A stretch of 64,000 nt of DNA. It comes from Schizochytrium sp. TIO01 (Eukaryota > Sar > Bigyra > Thraustochytrida > Thraustochytriidae). This document shows positions 1 through 13,300 of the stretch, in pieces. The stretch spans positions 5,823,261-5,887,260 of the forward strand of contig SMSO01000031.1 in the NCBI GenBank assembly GCA_004764695.1, written 5' to 3'. Each line of letters begins with the position of its first letter. Position 1 is the first letter of the stretch. Under the pieces are notes generated by a model. That model was not told where the DNA came from and did no database searches. It was given only the letters and a program-made list of their open reading frames with translations. The translations under genes and the position numbers were made by a program.

Positions 1-1977
1 TAGAAATAGACAATTCTTTGGAACCCAGCTCCTGAGAGACGAAGATGCAACAGGCGTTTCTGGGGAGGAAGTCTCATGATGTAAACGAGATAAAATGTGT
101 ATTAGTATGCTATTTATACATCGGCGTTGCGAGGGTTTGGCGGCCATGAAACCACTCTTCTTGCTGCTTTCTGTGGTGGAAAACGCGAGGGTTAATGGAA
201 TTGTTTTGTGCAAGGTGTCAATGCCCGGTAGCTTTGGCTAGATGCAGGCGTTGGTTTACTCATTTGTAGGAGAGATGGTTCTCACTTGTGGCGAAAGATG
301 CGGCAAAATTGAAGGTTTCGCATTTATAAATGAACGAGGTCGCGAAAGACCACATCGGAAAGAGAGCGCACGCAGAATGGACGCTTCAAGATGTTCGATT
401 TTCAAGGTGGGGAAAACGCGAAGCGCATCATGATGGCAGGAAGAAACCTTGTTGCAGCCGGAGGGACCAGGATGCTTTTTTGAAGAAATGTATGCATTTG
501 CGTGCGAGGAGTGTTGATTATCTTCTTCTTCTCCTTTTGCTGGTTTTGCTTGCTGAGGCGACAGGAGCCTTCGCATTGGAGGCAACCTGAAGCGAGGCAC
601 ACTCAGTTAACCAATTAGCCTTCAATTGTCGGGAATACTGGGATATGTGTAGCTCAAGGGAATTGGCAACTTGGTCCAACGTGAAAAACAGAGCTTACCT
701 ATAAGAGGTCAGTTGTTGAAACAACCCCCATGTGTATGTCTTTTGCGCAACATTCATCGGAAAGTGGAAAAAGTCTTGCGATACATGACACCACGCTCAA
801 CAAGGCAGGGTCCTCCAACAATCTCCGTCTCTTAGAGCCCAGCAAAATTTCAAAGAATGCAGTGCTTCAAATTCGAAGAATGCAGTGCTTCTTGCTCTGC
901 CTCCTTCTGTTTTGGTGTGTGAGTCAGAGCCTTAGAAGTTCGAAGATGATCGTTCTATTCAATGCCTAAGGTTATGCAGCACCCTTCGCCCAATTAATTG
1001 TACAAATAGCGAAAGACACTTGCGCAACCCAAAATCTATCCATAGAAAAAAGAAAGGCTGTAGGCTCTGGACCATCGCCAAGATTCCACTGCTCAATGGC
1101 GTGAATTGCTTATCTAATGGCAGATGTCCTTCACCGTCTGCAAAGCTAAGAACTGGTATATTTCTGCCACTGCGCCGTTTATACGACTACCCAGATCTTA
1201 ATTACTATGGTAACTCCAGCATATGTATGGAGTGATAACCCTATCAACTTTAAATCCTAAAAGTTTCTGCTAGGACTCCTGAGTTTCATTGGTTGTTCTT
1301 CTTGCTCCATAGTAGGAAATCGGAAATCCTCAAGGTATCGCGCATTTCACTTGCAGAGGTCATATTCGCAGCAGTTTCCCGCGCATACCCGACCCTTCAA
1401 TGGCAAGAACCTCTCTCGTTCACTCCATGATTTCCACTTATCCTGCAACGTTATCCACATAATCCAGACTACCAAGCCAAAGCCCAGAACTACCTCAAGC
1501 CTACATTCAAAGTCACGGTGCTTCAAAATGCCTCAACCACCACCACCACAAACTCAGTCTCCCAAACAACCGCGGTACACACCTGCGGAGCACACCACGA
1601 CTCTTCGAGGTGCCCTCCGACCTTGCGGACACCTTGCGCACTTATTCTTTTGAACGTTCCCTTTTTTAGAACGGGCTTGCGCTTCCACCCACTGTGCTAA
1701 TAGCCCCTTTACACGTTCCTTTCAGTTCTTGAATAGCATACAATATGTATTTTAAAGGGCTTAATCCGGCAGGGGTACCGTGCACGGTAGCCGGTGCCTC
1801 CGAGCGGCCTTAAGCAGGGGTAGGGTTAGGGCACGAGACTGTGAGATTAAGGAGGGAGCCAGAGGCACTTAAGGTGGGTGTCTCAGAGAGAGTCTTGGGG
1901 CGCCAAAGCAGTGGCGAGGAGCAGAAGCAGTTCAAGACGGACGAGAAGGACCTCTTCGTTTTCTCTCATCGCGCAAG
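1..1977. other. Left flank without a supported gene; includes the upstream region of ubiquitin-eS30
   Basis: Only short frames under about 140 codons occur here, with no recognisable domain and no consistent codon pattern. A perfect 14-bp palindrome, TACCGTGCACGGTA, lies at 1776-1789, about 190 bases upstream of the ubiquitin start. It could be a regulatory site, but nothing else supports that. The pyrimidine-rich stretch just before 1978 would be the 5' leader of the ubiquitin-eS30 mRNA. Confidence 0.5.
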
Positions 1978-3170
<1,193 letters not shown>

Positions 3171-4108
3171 ATAAACTTGACTTTGTGGAATTCATCCCTT
3201 TTTCTTTTATTAAGTACATCGTTGATTTCACTCTGTCCAGGGTTGAGATGTTGTTATCCCCCGAGTTCTTGCTATCCTTCAGCTTCTAGCTCAAATATTA
3301 TTCTCTTCATGAAAGTAGCTAACATCGGCCTTTCTTGATGAGGGAACATTGAAGTACCTTCTCGTCCTCCCTAAATTTTGAGACAATATCCTTCTTCCCC
3401 CCCGCCCTCTCCCAATTACTTTGTCCCAAGTGCACATGTCTTGATAACACGGCAAGGGAATCTCTCTACTAATAAATGCCTAAGGCCATACAATATTTTC
3501 CAGTGCTTCTTTCTAGCTTGAGACGGAGTGACAGTGGGTGTTGCTCAGCAGTAACTTGGTTTAATTTTTAATTTTATTTTTCTAGATGAGAAAGACGTCG
3601 TTATTCTTAGGTTGTTGCGCATACTTCTGAAGCTAATTAGTTTAAGTTCATATGAAAATCATTTGTCATATGTACATGGTTGTGAATGATCATTTAATTT
3701 GCTTCGTCTGGCGAAACACCTCCTGAACCCTTTAACTAGACAATACTATCGGTTTTTATGAATGGCGCAATTTTTTTTCTCTATGCTCTCATCAGGTAGC
3801 TGGCCAATAACAATTCTTCAACGTTGAGGAAAATTACCCATACTGCCAGATGACCTCGAGTAGAGTAAAAAAGGCTGGTTAAATTGAGAATTTCTTGCCT
3901 ATCGGTGGTTTTACTAAAGATTTTATTAAGAAAAGATATTAACAAAAGAACAAGTATTCGCAGGCATACGAAAAACCATAAAATTCGATGCAGTTTTTCA
4001 AGGGAGTAATCGAAGTGATTTCGAAATTGCAGTTGCTAACGAAGACGCAGAAAGAAAATGAAAGCCAAGGAAAAAAAAAAAAAGGGAAGTAATGCGTAAG
4101 GGGAAAAT
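3171..4108. other. Convergent intergenic region, no gene seen
   Basis: This AT-rich stretch separates the 3' ends of ubiquitin-eS30 (+) and RPN9 (-). It should hold both polyadenylation regions. I see no coding pattern or RNA gene. Confidence 0.6.
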
Positions 4109-5284
4109 TTATTGGAACAGTTCGGGAGTTTCACCTTCAATAAACACAAGCGTCTTGTCGACGTTTTCAGTCCATTGCTGCAGCTTGTCGCGGAGTGTCT
4201 CCATTTGCATAGGATCCAGAACACGAGGCTTGAGCCAGGTAATCTGAACAGTCTGGTCGATTTGGTCAATCGTACCCTTGATAAGACCCTTGGACATGCC
4301 CTTCATGAGAAGCCATTCCACCTGGTCATCCTCTAAACGCGTGGCGTAAGCAATGTCCTTAAGAGGAATAAGACGATCCTCGGGTGGTCGAACAAAGATG
4401 GTTTGCATGAGGCAAAGAAGAGCGATTTTTTGACGGAGCAACTCTAGGTTTCCAACGAGTACAGGCTGCACCTCTACGGCGCTCTTGTTTGCGGCCATGA
4501 TTTCAGAAAACTGCTCGATGTCTCCTGCAGAAAAGGCTTCGAGCAGATGGTGCAACCATGCAGAATTTGTGCTATCGAGGACACGAAGGACAGGCTGCGC
4601 AAGGACCTCACCAAAGTTAAACACAGTCTCTCCAACGAGTGCAGCCAAACTCATATCTACAGCAAGGTTCTGCTGCGTTTCCTTGTCCAGGGTCTCCTGA
4701 GGAGTGTAGGCGAGGAATTGGATGCAGCTCTTGTAGAAATCATCGGCCGGGCCCGCCACCTTGTAGTATTCACAAGAGACGCGGTAGAAGCTAGAGTTCA
4801 CCACCGTCTCTGCTCCAGAGCCCTCAAGCTCCTTGAGGACCGGCTGCGCATCATCGAGGATCTTCCGTGCTCGCTTCAGCTCCTCCGAAAGGCCAGTTTG
4901 GACCAAAAGTTCGGCAATAGACATTTGGGCCACCAGGTAAGCATCTTCGCCAAGACGAGCACGCTTATCACATAGGAACTCCATGAATCCAACAGCATCG
5001 CCAACTTCTTTCTCAGAAGGATGCTCAGACGGGCAGTATTGGCGAGCAATCACAGAAGCAATCTGGATAAACTTGAGCTGGTTCATTTTGCCTTCGAATT
5101 TGCTGATAAAGTTCTCGTACAACTCAATTAAGTTGTGGCCTCTGTTGAACTCTTTCATGCTCACAAGGTTGCTCAGCTCCTCGGTGAGCTGGTGCCACAG
5201 CTTGGCACGGTACAGATCGCCAAGGCGCTGGTAGTACTCACTGAGGTCTTCATACTTTCTGGATTCCTTGTCAAGAAAGTCCAT
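4109..5284 (-). CDS. PSMD13: 26S proteasome non-ATPase regulatory subunit 13 (RPN9)
   Basis: A single-exon frame of 391 residues starts at ATG 5284. It matches RPN9/PSMD13, a lid subunit of the 19S regulatory particle, in length (family members are about 375-395 residues) and in sequence style: helical repeats from residue 1 to about 230, then a PCI domain. Characteristic segments are KFEGKMNQLKFIQIA, GEVLAQPVLRVLDST and the winged-helix part DIAYATRLEDDQVEWLLMKG, followed by VQITWLKPRVLDPMQM near the C-terminus. PCI domains hold the lid together, and RPN9 pairs with RPN5 and RPN8 in known complexes. No intron or lesion is visible. It faces ubiquitin-eS30 tail to tail, which is probably coincidental. 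Confidence 0.95.
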   Translation of the reverse strand: MDFLDKESRKYEDLSEYYQRLGDLYRAKLWHQLTEELSNLVSMKEFNRGHNLIELYENFISKFEGKMNQLKFIQIASVIARQYCPSEHPSEKEVGDAVGFMEFLCDKRARLGEDAYLVAQMSIAELLVQTGLSEELKRARKILDDAQPVLKELEGSGAETVVNSSFYRVSCEYYKVAGPADDFYKSCIQFLAYTPQETLDKETQQNLAVDMSLAALVGETVFNFGEVLAQPVLRVLDSTNSAWLHHLLEAFSAGDIEQFSEIMAANKSAVEVQPVLVGNLELLRQKIALLCLMQTIFVRPPEDRLIPLKDIAYATRLEDDQVEWLLMKGMSKGLIKGTIDQIDQTVQITWLKPRVLDPMQMETLRDKLQQWTENVDKTLVFIEGETPELFQ

Positions 5285-5950
5285 TGTGATGGTCTAGAAT
5301 TTAACACTTTCAACTAATCTACTCCAGATAATCCCCCAAAGAGATTGTTCGCGTTTGGCTTGGTTTGGATTTGTTTTTCCCGCTTCAAGGAAAACCCGCC
5401 GTTGACGAGCTCGTGCAACGATGAATCAACTAACGATAGCAAACCGGAGGCCTTCAAGATAGACGTTGCCTCGCAAGCTAGAGTCCAAGACGCGCACGGT
5501 GCTCAATAAAGAGCTCGCACGCAAACCGGTTTCGCGCGAGCTTCAATCACCGCCGCGGCGAAGATGGAGATCTATCTCTTATTCTGTCTCTCTTTGTCCG
5601 CTTTATCTGCTGTATCTATGGGTCTTCTTCTGCTTCTTCTTCGTCTCCTAAGGGAAAGAGCGAAGCTTCGCAGAGGGGGAAATATGTTCTCTCAGTTACT
5701 ATCTTCCTGTACATGAAATGGGTAAATTCAAAGCCCCCCTCTTACTAGATACAATAAGACTATATCGTTCATATCCCTACATAATACTTTTTGGCTTTTG
5801 AATCGACGAGTATTGTTCCTATTAATTAAAGGAGAAGTAGCAGAGTCTTCAAAAAAGATACCGCAACGTCACGTGCACACCAAGCAGAAAGAAGAGCAAG
5901 CAAACCCGCAATCTGTGCAACATGATTTGATTTGAGTTGGGGTAGGAGCA
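5285..5950. other. Divergent upstream region of RPN9 and the nuclease-like pseudogene
   Basis: No gene is seen. A 61-codon plus-strand frame at 5466-5651 looks non-coding. The segment must carry the RPN9 promoter, but I cannot point to a TATA box or other site with confidence. Confidence 0.5.
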
Positions 5951-7081
5951 ATGTCGCGTATTGCATCTTTCGTACCAGCGTACGAGGCGTTGTGCAAGTA
6001 CGAGCTTCTCACTTAGATGCTAATAACACTTTGGAATCTGGACGCACTCTCTGAGCAACAATCTATAGGGGCCTCAACACAGGCCCAAAAAGGTACACCT
6101 TGGAGTTACGTCGAGTCCGAGGCTGTGAGCAGTTCCGTCCAACGCCTAACGCCTCTAGATGCCAAACCACCTACAGCTAGCGCTCAGACAAAGTTTAACC
6201 TGGAACCTACTGAGGTGAAAATTTGGGATTCCTTCGACGATGATTTGAGGATGGAAGAAATGACGATAGGAGGTGAGGATCTCCTCAACGGAGTAGCAGC
6301 TGATATTCTTTTCATGCCGTTGAAAACACATCTCAGCAGTGCTCAACCGAATGAGCAATTTTGTGCAGATTCAATGAGCACCCATTTCGTTAGTCCATTC
6401 TTACACAAGGTTGTTCGTGAAAACGAGGAAGTCGTCAAGTATGGTGTGGAATTTTTCACTGAAGACACGCATGGTGGTTTTCGAGCAGATTGGGCTATAG
6501 GTAGAAAGGCTAAGCAAGCAAGACGATCCCAACGATAACATAGACGTGCACTGTGGCATGCCAGCCACGAGCCCTGGAGATGTACGCGCTATAATTGTGC
6601 ACGAACACAAAGTTGCTGCTGAATTTCCCAACTCCGTCAAACGAGATACTCTGGTTAAGTATTCTATGAAAACTGTCCTTGATGAAATCATTGATTTCAC
6701 AGAGGCCCTCGACGAAGAAATCAGTTATCATGTGCATGATAACCTAAAGGAATATTGGTACCACTTCAATGAAGACGAATACACGGCATCTGAAAGTAGA
6801 GACTTCAGGTCGTCTATTCTTCAGGTATATGTGTACATGCGTAGCATGTACGTCCGCTACGGTATCTTGAGTACCACTGACCGCGCTTGGTTTATGGAAC
6901 TGAACCCAGACAACACATTGCATTTTTCACGGGTACTTCCCGGAACTTCCATCGAGAAAGATTCTGCAAGCTTGCCTATGCTGTTTTTGTTGTGAACTTC
7001 CAGATTGTAATTGCAAATATACTAGAATGCACTTCTTTTCGCCGCCCTCGTACAAAAAAAGACTTTTGCATTTCTTTCTAA
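5951..7081 (+). pseudogene. Broken gene with PD-(D/E)xK nuclease-like domain
   Basis: Three frames form one decayed gene. A frame starting ATG at 5951 reads MSRIASFVPAYEALCKYELL, then hits TAG at 6014-6016 and continues in the same frame from ATG 6017 to 6538. Coding character then moves to a second frame (about 6501-6995) and again to a third (ending 7081). The pieces together carry an Asp in RADWAI (6488-6490) and, after the first shift, an E-x-K in VHEHKV (Glu 6603, Lys 6609), the pattern of PD-(D/E)xK nucleases. The following VYVYMRSMYVRYGILSTTDRAWF resembles the end of restriction-enzyme-like domains attached to eukaryotic kinases and crinkler-type proteins. That family link is from memory. 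One in-frame stop and at least two shifts argue that it is inactive. Small introns or assembly errors could mimic some breaks. Confidence 0.6.
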
Positions 7082-7336
7082 GCAGCACCAAATGAGGAAT
7101 GCAGACTTTCCAAGCCGAGTGTTTGAAAGTTAATTTTGTATTATTGGTTTATTATACCTAGTTAACTAAATTTTAAATTAAGTCAAGAGGTGAATTCAAA
7201 AACCTCACCGAAAATTATATGCAGACACATTCCCGCGTGAGGTTTTACACAGACAGACTGTATAAGCTGTCTTTGACACCCTCGCGGGTCGATCATAATC
7301 GCAGCATCAGACGCAATAACTTTCCAGTAACAAATC
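7082..7336. other. Short intergenic spacer
   Basis: This AT-rich gap lies between the end of the nuclease-like pseudogene and the stop codon of the giant repeat protein on the other strand. Nothing specific is seen. Confidence 0.5.
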
Positions 7337-10300
7337 TTAAAGAGTCGATCTTGCTCCCTGGTGCTCAAGGTTCTCACCTGCAAGGCTTTCGACATTCTGG
7401 AAAGTCTGAGCATTTTTGGATACTTGCGACGACTTTGGCATTTGCATCTTCGAGTTTGAATCTCGCAAAGGCTGACGGCAGTCCTTTGCCTGCTCATTAA
7501 CGAAGCTGGCTTGATTCTCTTGATCTGGGAAATGCTGTCGAGGAGCTTTCACTTTCTTCATCTGAGCACGTAGATTCGCAGCTTCTTCTTCGCTGTGTTG
7601 GGCTACAGTGGTTGAGATGAAAAGCTCCATCCAACTTTCGACCATCTTGGCTAGGTTTGCGTTGGTTTCTTGAAGCTGGCTGTTATTGTTTACAAGGACT
7701 TCGTGCGCTTGTGTTAGAATGTAGTTCTGATGCTCAAGCATAGCTGCTCTTTCCTGCTCCCGACGAAGCTGCTCTTTCAAAGCAAACGCAAACTCAAGTA
7801 CTTCACCTGTTTCCGCTGCAATTGCACCAAGAACATCGTCGTTTTCGTTGTCCTTCTGATGCCCCGTGGCAGATGCCATCTTACTAGCAGACCCCTGACT
7901 GGTATTTTGAGGGCTCTTTGTAGAGGATGCAGTGCATTCTGTAGAATCTAAATGCTGATCATCATCTGGCGATGTTAGTTGGTGTGCTGCAGCAAGTTCA
8001 TCTGCCGCGTCAAGTAAAGCCTCGTCTCTTGCATCAGAAGCTGCATTAAGCTCGGGGATAAGATGCTCACGTAGGTGATTGTCATGTTTCTCAAGAGCTG
8101 TGGCAGATTCAGTCTTTCGTAAGGCAACCTCATTTCTAGAGTTTCGAGAGTCCTTGGGTTTCTCGGATTTCCCAGAAAGTCCCGAAACTGCGTCTACCTT
8201 GGAATTTGAATTAGGGCTTGCCATGACAGGGTGCTGAGCATCATCCAGTGAGACACGATCTAAGTTAGCTTCGGTGTCGGCAAAGTCCTTAGGTGTACAT
8301 TCCCCATTGGGCTCCTCTTTGCTTCTCAAAGGTTTGAGAACTGTTTTAGTTGAATCCTCAGCTACAGTGGCACTAGTGGCCTCAAGCTCGTGAGATTTTG
8401 CAGAGTCCTCAGAAGATGGTTCTGAATAAGCAGGCAAAGGTGAAGCGAGGCCACCTGGTGATGTATCAGGATGACCATATTTTCGTGAGCTTGAACGCCC
8501 ATGCCTGCGTGAGTCGCCCCGCAAGCCACTATAGGGTGCGTCACGTGTGTTACGCATATGTTTTCGGGTAGAGGTTCTTTGGGGAGTCTTCAGACCTTTA
8601 GATGAGTTTTCTTTGTCTGTCGGACTTGCGGCCCATGCTGCTCTGTGATACGTGTCCACTGCCTGTTCAAGGGCACAGATGCGAATTTTCTGATTCTTTA
8701 CTTCGCATTCACGCTGGCTAAGCTCATCCTTTAGATTCTCAACCTGACCATTAAGCTGCTTCGCCTCTTCCTTTTTATTATCGTACCACTTGCGCATTGC
8801 AGAGTGACGTTTGTTGAGGTCCTTCAGCTTTGACTCGAGTTCCTGGTTTCTCTTGATCATTGTATCTAAAATTTCGTCGTTCGTTGTAAGTGGTGGGGAG
8901 TTAGTGGTCAAGAAAATTGGCTCTGAATCCGAATCCATCTCATCCTTACACTCTTGAAGAATTTTGTTGAACTGAGCGCGATGACTTTCTTCCACATTAG
9001 CTGCGTTTTCCAATACCCGGTCGGGGGAGTTTGATACGAAATGATCTAGCTGTTGCTCTAAATGAGCGACCTGATCCCGTAGAATAGATATTTCATCATT
9101 GCACTCGTGAATCTCTTTTTGGTGCTGTTGTGTGGTTACAAAGCCTGCAGGGGGAGACCCTTGTTTTCCCTCGCTGCTACGATGGGCTTGACTGATATAG
9201 GTTCTGCTAGATCCAGATGCCAGAGACTTGGGAACAACAAGAAAACTCTTCCTAGGAGTTTTGCGCCTTGTATTGACGGTAGAGGAGCTGCTCTTCCGTT
9301 CAACAGTCGTTTCTTGTTCACATGTTGACTCAGAAGAGTCCCTCCCAACATGGTGCTTGATGGAACTCTTTTCTTGAGTGAAATGTGTTGAACCCTTTTC
9401 GACGTTTAAGGATCTTGCTGTGCATGTCTGTGATCCAGTCTTGTCGACTTTGGTATCTTCGTCAACAATCGTACGGTTCGCATGATTCTTTGTTACATCA
9501 GCACTTGCTGCAGGCCTAGGACTGTTGAATGAAACTTCAGCCTTGGAATTCTTGGTCAAGCCCGTAGTGTCGACAGAACACTTTACGGACTTAATAATTG
9601 TCTTAAGCGTAGATTTGGAGGCTGTGGCTTTGGTCTGTACGATCATGGTGTCCTTATTCGAGTTTTCTACAGAAATAGTGGAACCTTTTGTGGATTCACC
9701 ATGTAGCTTAGACGGAAGTTTGGCGACTTCTACTTCAGTCTTGGGATTGCTGTTAGGTTCGACCGCGTTCTCAGAGCTGGCAGGACTCTTCGCGGACTCA
9801 ATATGCGGCTCGACCGTAAGCTTGGCGACTGCTATGTCAGATTTGGGACTAGAGATAGCGTCGGCCGAGTTCACAGAGCTGGCAAGGCCCTTGGAAGACT
9901 CAGCATGTGGCTTAGCCGTAAGCTTGGCAACGTCTACATCAGTCTTTGGGCTGTTGCTGGCCTTGGCCATGTCCTCAGAGCTGGCACGACTCTTGGTGGA
10001 CTCAACATGCAGCTCATTCGCAAACTGGGCAACTGCTACGGTAGACTTTGTACTCTTGCTAACATTGGACAAGTTTACAGAACTTGCCGAAGTCTTGCCA
10101 GATACCACATGTGGCTTAACAGTAAGATTGGCGACTGCTGCGTCGGACTTGAGGCTATGGCTAGCCTTGGCCAAGTTAACAGAGCTGACATGGCTCTTAG
10201 GAGACTCTACATATGGCTTACTCGTAAGCTTGTCGACTTCTACGGCAGTCTTTGAGCTGTTGCAAGCCTTAGAGCTGGCAAGACTCTTTGAGGACTCGAT

Positions 10301-13300
10301 ATCCGGCTCCACTGTAAGCTTGGCGACTGCTTCGGTAGACGTTGGGCTGTTGCCAGCCTTGGGCAAGTTCATAAAGCTTCCTGAAGTCTTGACAGACTCC
10401 ACATGTGGTTTAGCCGTAAGCTTGTGGGCTTCTACATCAGTCTTGGGGCTATTGTTAGCCATATTCAAGTTTACAGAGCTTATAGAACCCTTGGCTGACA
10501 CAGCATGTTCTGGCACGGTACGCTTGGCAACTTCTGCGGCAATGTTGGAGCTCTTGCTGGTTTTGGTCAAGTCCGCAGGGCTGGCAGGGTCCTTGGCGGA
10601 CTCGACGCGTGGCTTAGCCGTAGGCTTGGTGACGTTTGCGGCAGTGCTGGAGCTCTTGCTGGTCTTCGTCAAGTCCACAGGGCTGGCAGGATCCTTGGCG
10701 GATCCAACGCGTGGCTCAGCGGCAAGCTTGGCAACTTCTGCGGCAATGTTGGAGCTCTTGCTGGTCTTAGGCAAGTCCGCAGGGCTGGCAGGACCCTTGG
10801 CAGACTCGACGCGTGGCTCAGCGACAAGCTTGGCGACTTCTGTAACAATGTTGGAGCCGCTGGTAATATTGTCCAAGTCCGTAAGGCTGGCAGGACCCTT
10901 GGCAGACTCAACGCGTGGCTCAGCGGCAAGCTTGGCAACTTCTGCGGCAGTGTTGGAGCTCTGGCAGGTCTTGGGCAAGTCCGCAGGGCTGGCAGGACCC
11001 TTGGCGGACTCAACGCGTGGCTCAGCGGTAAGCTTGGCGACTTCTGTAACAATGTTGGAGCTGCTGGTAATATTGTCCAAGTCCGTAAGGCTGGCAGGAC
11101 CCTTGGCAGACTCAACGCGTGGCTCAGCGGCAAGCTTGGCAACTTCTGCGGCAGTGTTGGAGCTCTGGCTGGTCTTGGGCAAGTCCGCAGGGCTAGCAGG
11201 ACCCTTGGCGGACTCAGCGCGTGTCTTAGTGGTAAGCTTGGCAACTTCTGCGGCAGTGTTGGAGCTCTTGCTAGTCTTGGTCAAGTCCGCAGGGCTGACA
11301 GGACCCTTGGTGGACTCGACGCGTGGCTCAGCGGTAAGCTTTTCACCTTCTGCGGCAATGTTGGAGCGCTTGCTAGTCTTGGCCACAGAGCTATGAAGAT
11401 CCCTCGTAAACTTAGTTCGTGACGGAAGTTCAAGTAAAGGGAATCGAGGAAGGGTCTTGATTAAGCGCCTAGGGCTGGTAGCGCCCTCAGCGGACTCACC
11501 GCGTGGCTCCGCTGTAAGTTTGGCAACTTGTTCGGAAGTGTTGGAGCTCTTGCTGGTCTTGGGCAAGTCTGCAGGGCTGACAGGACCCTTGGCGGACTCG
11601 CCACGTGGATCAGTTGTAAGCTTGGCAACTTCTGTGGCATCGTTGGAGCTCTTGCTGATCTTGGCCAAGTCCGCAGGGCTGGCAGGACCCTTGGCGGACT
11701 CGACGCGTGGCTCAGTGGTAAGCTTGGCAACTTCTGCGGCAATGTTGGAGCTCTTGCTTATTTTGGACAAGTCCGCAGGGTTGGCAGACCCCTTGGCGGA
11801 CTCGACGCGTGGCTCAGCGGCAAGCTTGGCAACTTCTGCAGCAATGTTGGAGCTCTTGTTGGTCTTGGGCAAGTCCGCAGGGCTGGCAGGGCCCTTGGCG
11901 GACTCAACGCGTGGCTCAGTGGTAAGCTTGGCAATGTTTTCGGCAGTGTTGGAGCTCTTGCTAATCTTGGGCAAGTCCGCAGGGCTGGCAGGACCCTTGG
12001 CGGACTCGACGTGTGGCTCAATGGTACGCTTGACAATTTCTGCGGCATTGCTAGAGCTCTTGCTAATCTTGGTCAAGTCTGCAGGGCTGGCAGGACCCTT
12101 GGCGGACTCAACACGTGGCTCAGTGGTAAGCTTGGCAACTTCTGCGGTAATGTTGGAGCTCTTGCTGATCTTGGACAAGTCCGCAGGGTCGGCAGAGCCC
12201 TTGGCGGACTCAACGCGTGGCTCAGCGGCAAGCTTGGCAACTTCTGCAGCAATGTCGGAGCTCTTGCTAGTCTTCGCCAAGTCTGTAAGGCTGGCAGAGC
12301 CCTTGGCAGACTCCACGCGTGGCTCAGTGGTAAGCTTGGCAACTTCTGCGGCAATGTTGGAGCTCTTGCTAATTTTGGACAAGTCCGCAGGGTTGGCAGA
12401 GCCCTTGGCGGACTCGACGCGTGGCTCAGCAGCAAGCTTGGCAGCTCCTGCAGCAATGTTGGAGCTCTTGCTAGTCTTCGCCAAGTCTGTAAGGCTGGCG
12501 CGACCCATGGCGGACTCAACGCGTGGCTCAGTGGTAAGCTTGGCAATGTTTTCGGCAGTGTTGGAGCTCTTGCTAGTCTTGGGCAAGTCCACAGGGCTGG
12601 CGCGACCCATGGCGGACTCAGCGCGTGACTCAGCGGTAAGCTGGGCAACTTCTGCGACAGTGTTGGAGCTCTTGCTGATCTTGGTCAAGTCCGCAGGGCT
12701 GGCAGGACCCTTGGTGGACTCGACGCGTGACTCAGCGGCAAGCTTGGCAACCTCCTCGGCAGTGTTTGAGCTCTTGCTAATCTTGGGCAAGTCCGTAAGG
12801 CTGGCAGGACCCTTGGTGGACTCAACGTGTGGCTTAGCCGTGAGCTTGACAATTTCTGCGGCAATGTTGGAGCTCTGGCTGGTCTTCGCCAAGTCTGTAA
12901 GGTTGGCAGGACCCTTGGTGGACTCAACGCGTGGATCAGTTGTAAGCTTGGAAAAATTTGCGGCACTATTGGAGCACTTGCTCGTTTTGGCTAAGTCCGC
13001 AGGACTGACAGGACCCTTTGTGGACTCGACGCGTGGCTCAGCCGTAGGCTTGGCAACATCTGCGGTAGTGTTGGAGCTCTTGCTAGTCTTGTCCAAGTCC
13101 GCAGGGCTGGCAGAACCCTTGGCGGACTCAACGCGTGGATCAGCGGTAGGCTTGGCAACATTTGCGGCAGTGTAGGAGCTCTTGCTAATCTTGTCCAAGT
13201 CCGTAGGGCCGATAGGACCCTTGGCGGACTCGACGCGTGGCTTAGCCGTAGGCTTGGCAAAATTTGTGGCACTGTTGGAGCATTTGCTGGTTTTGGCTAA

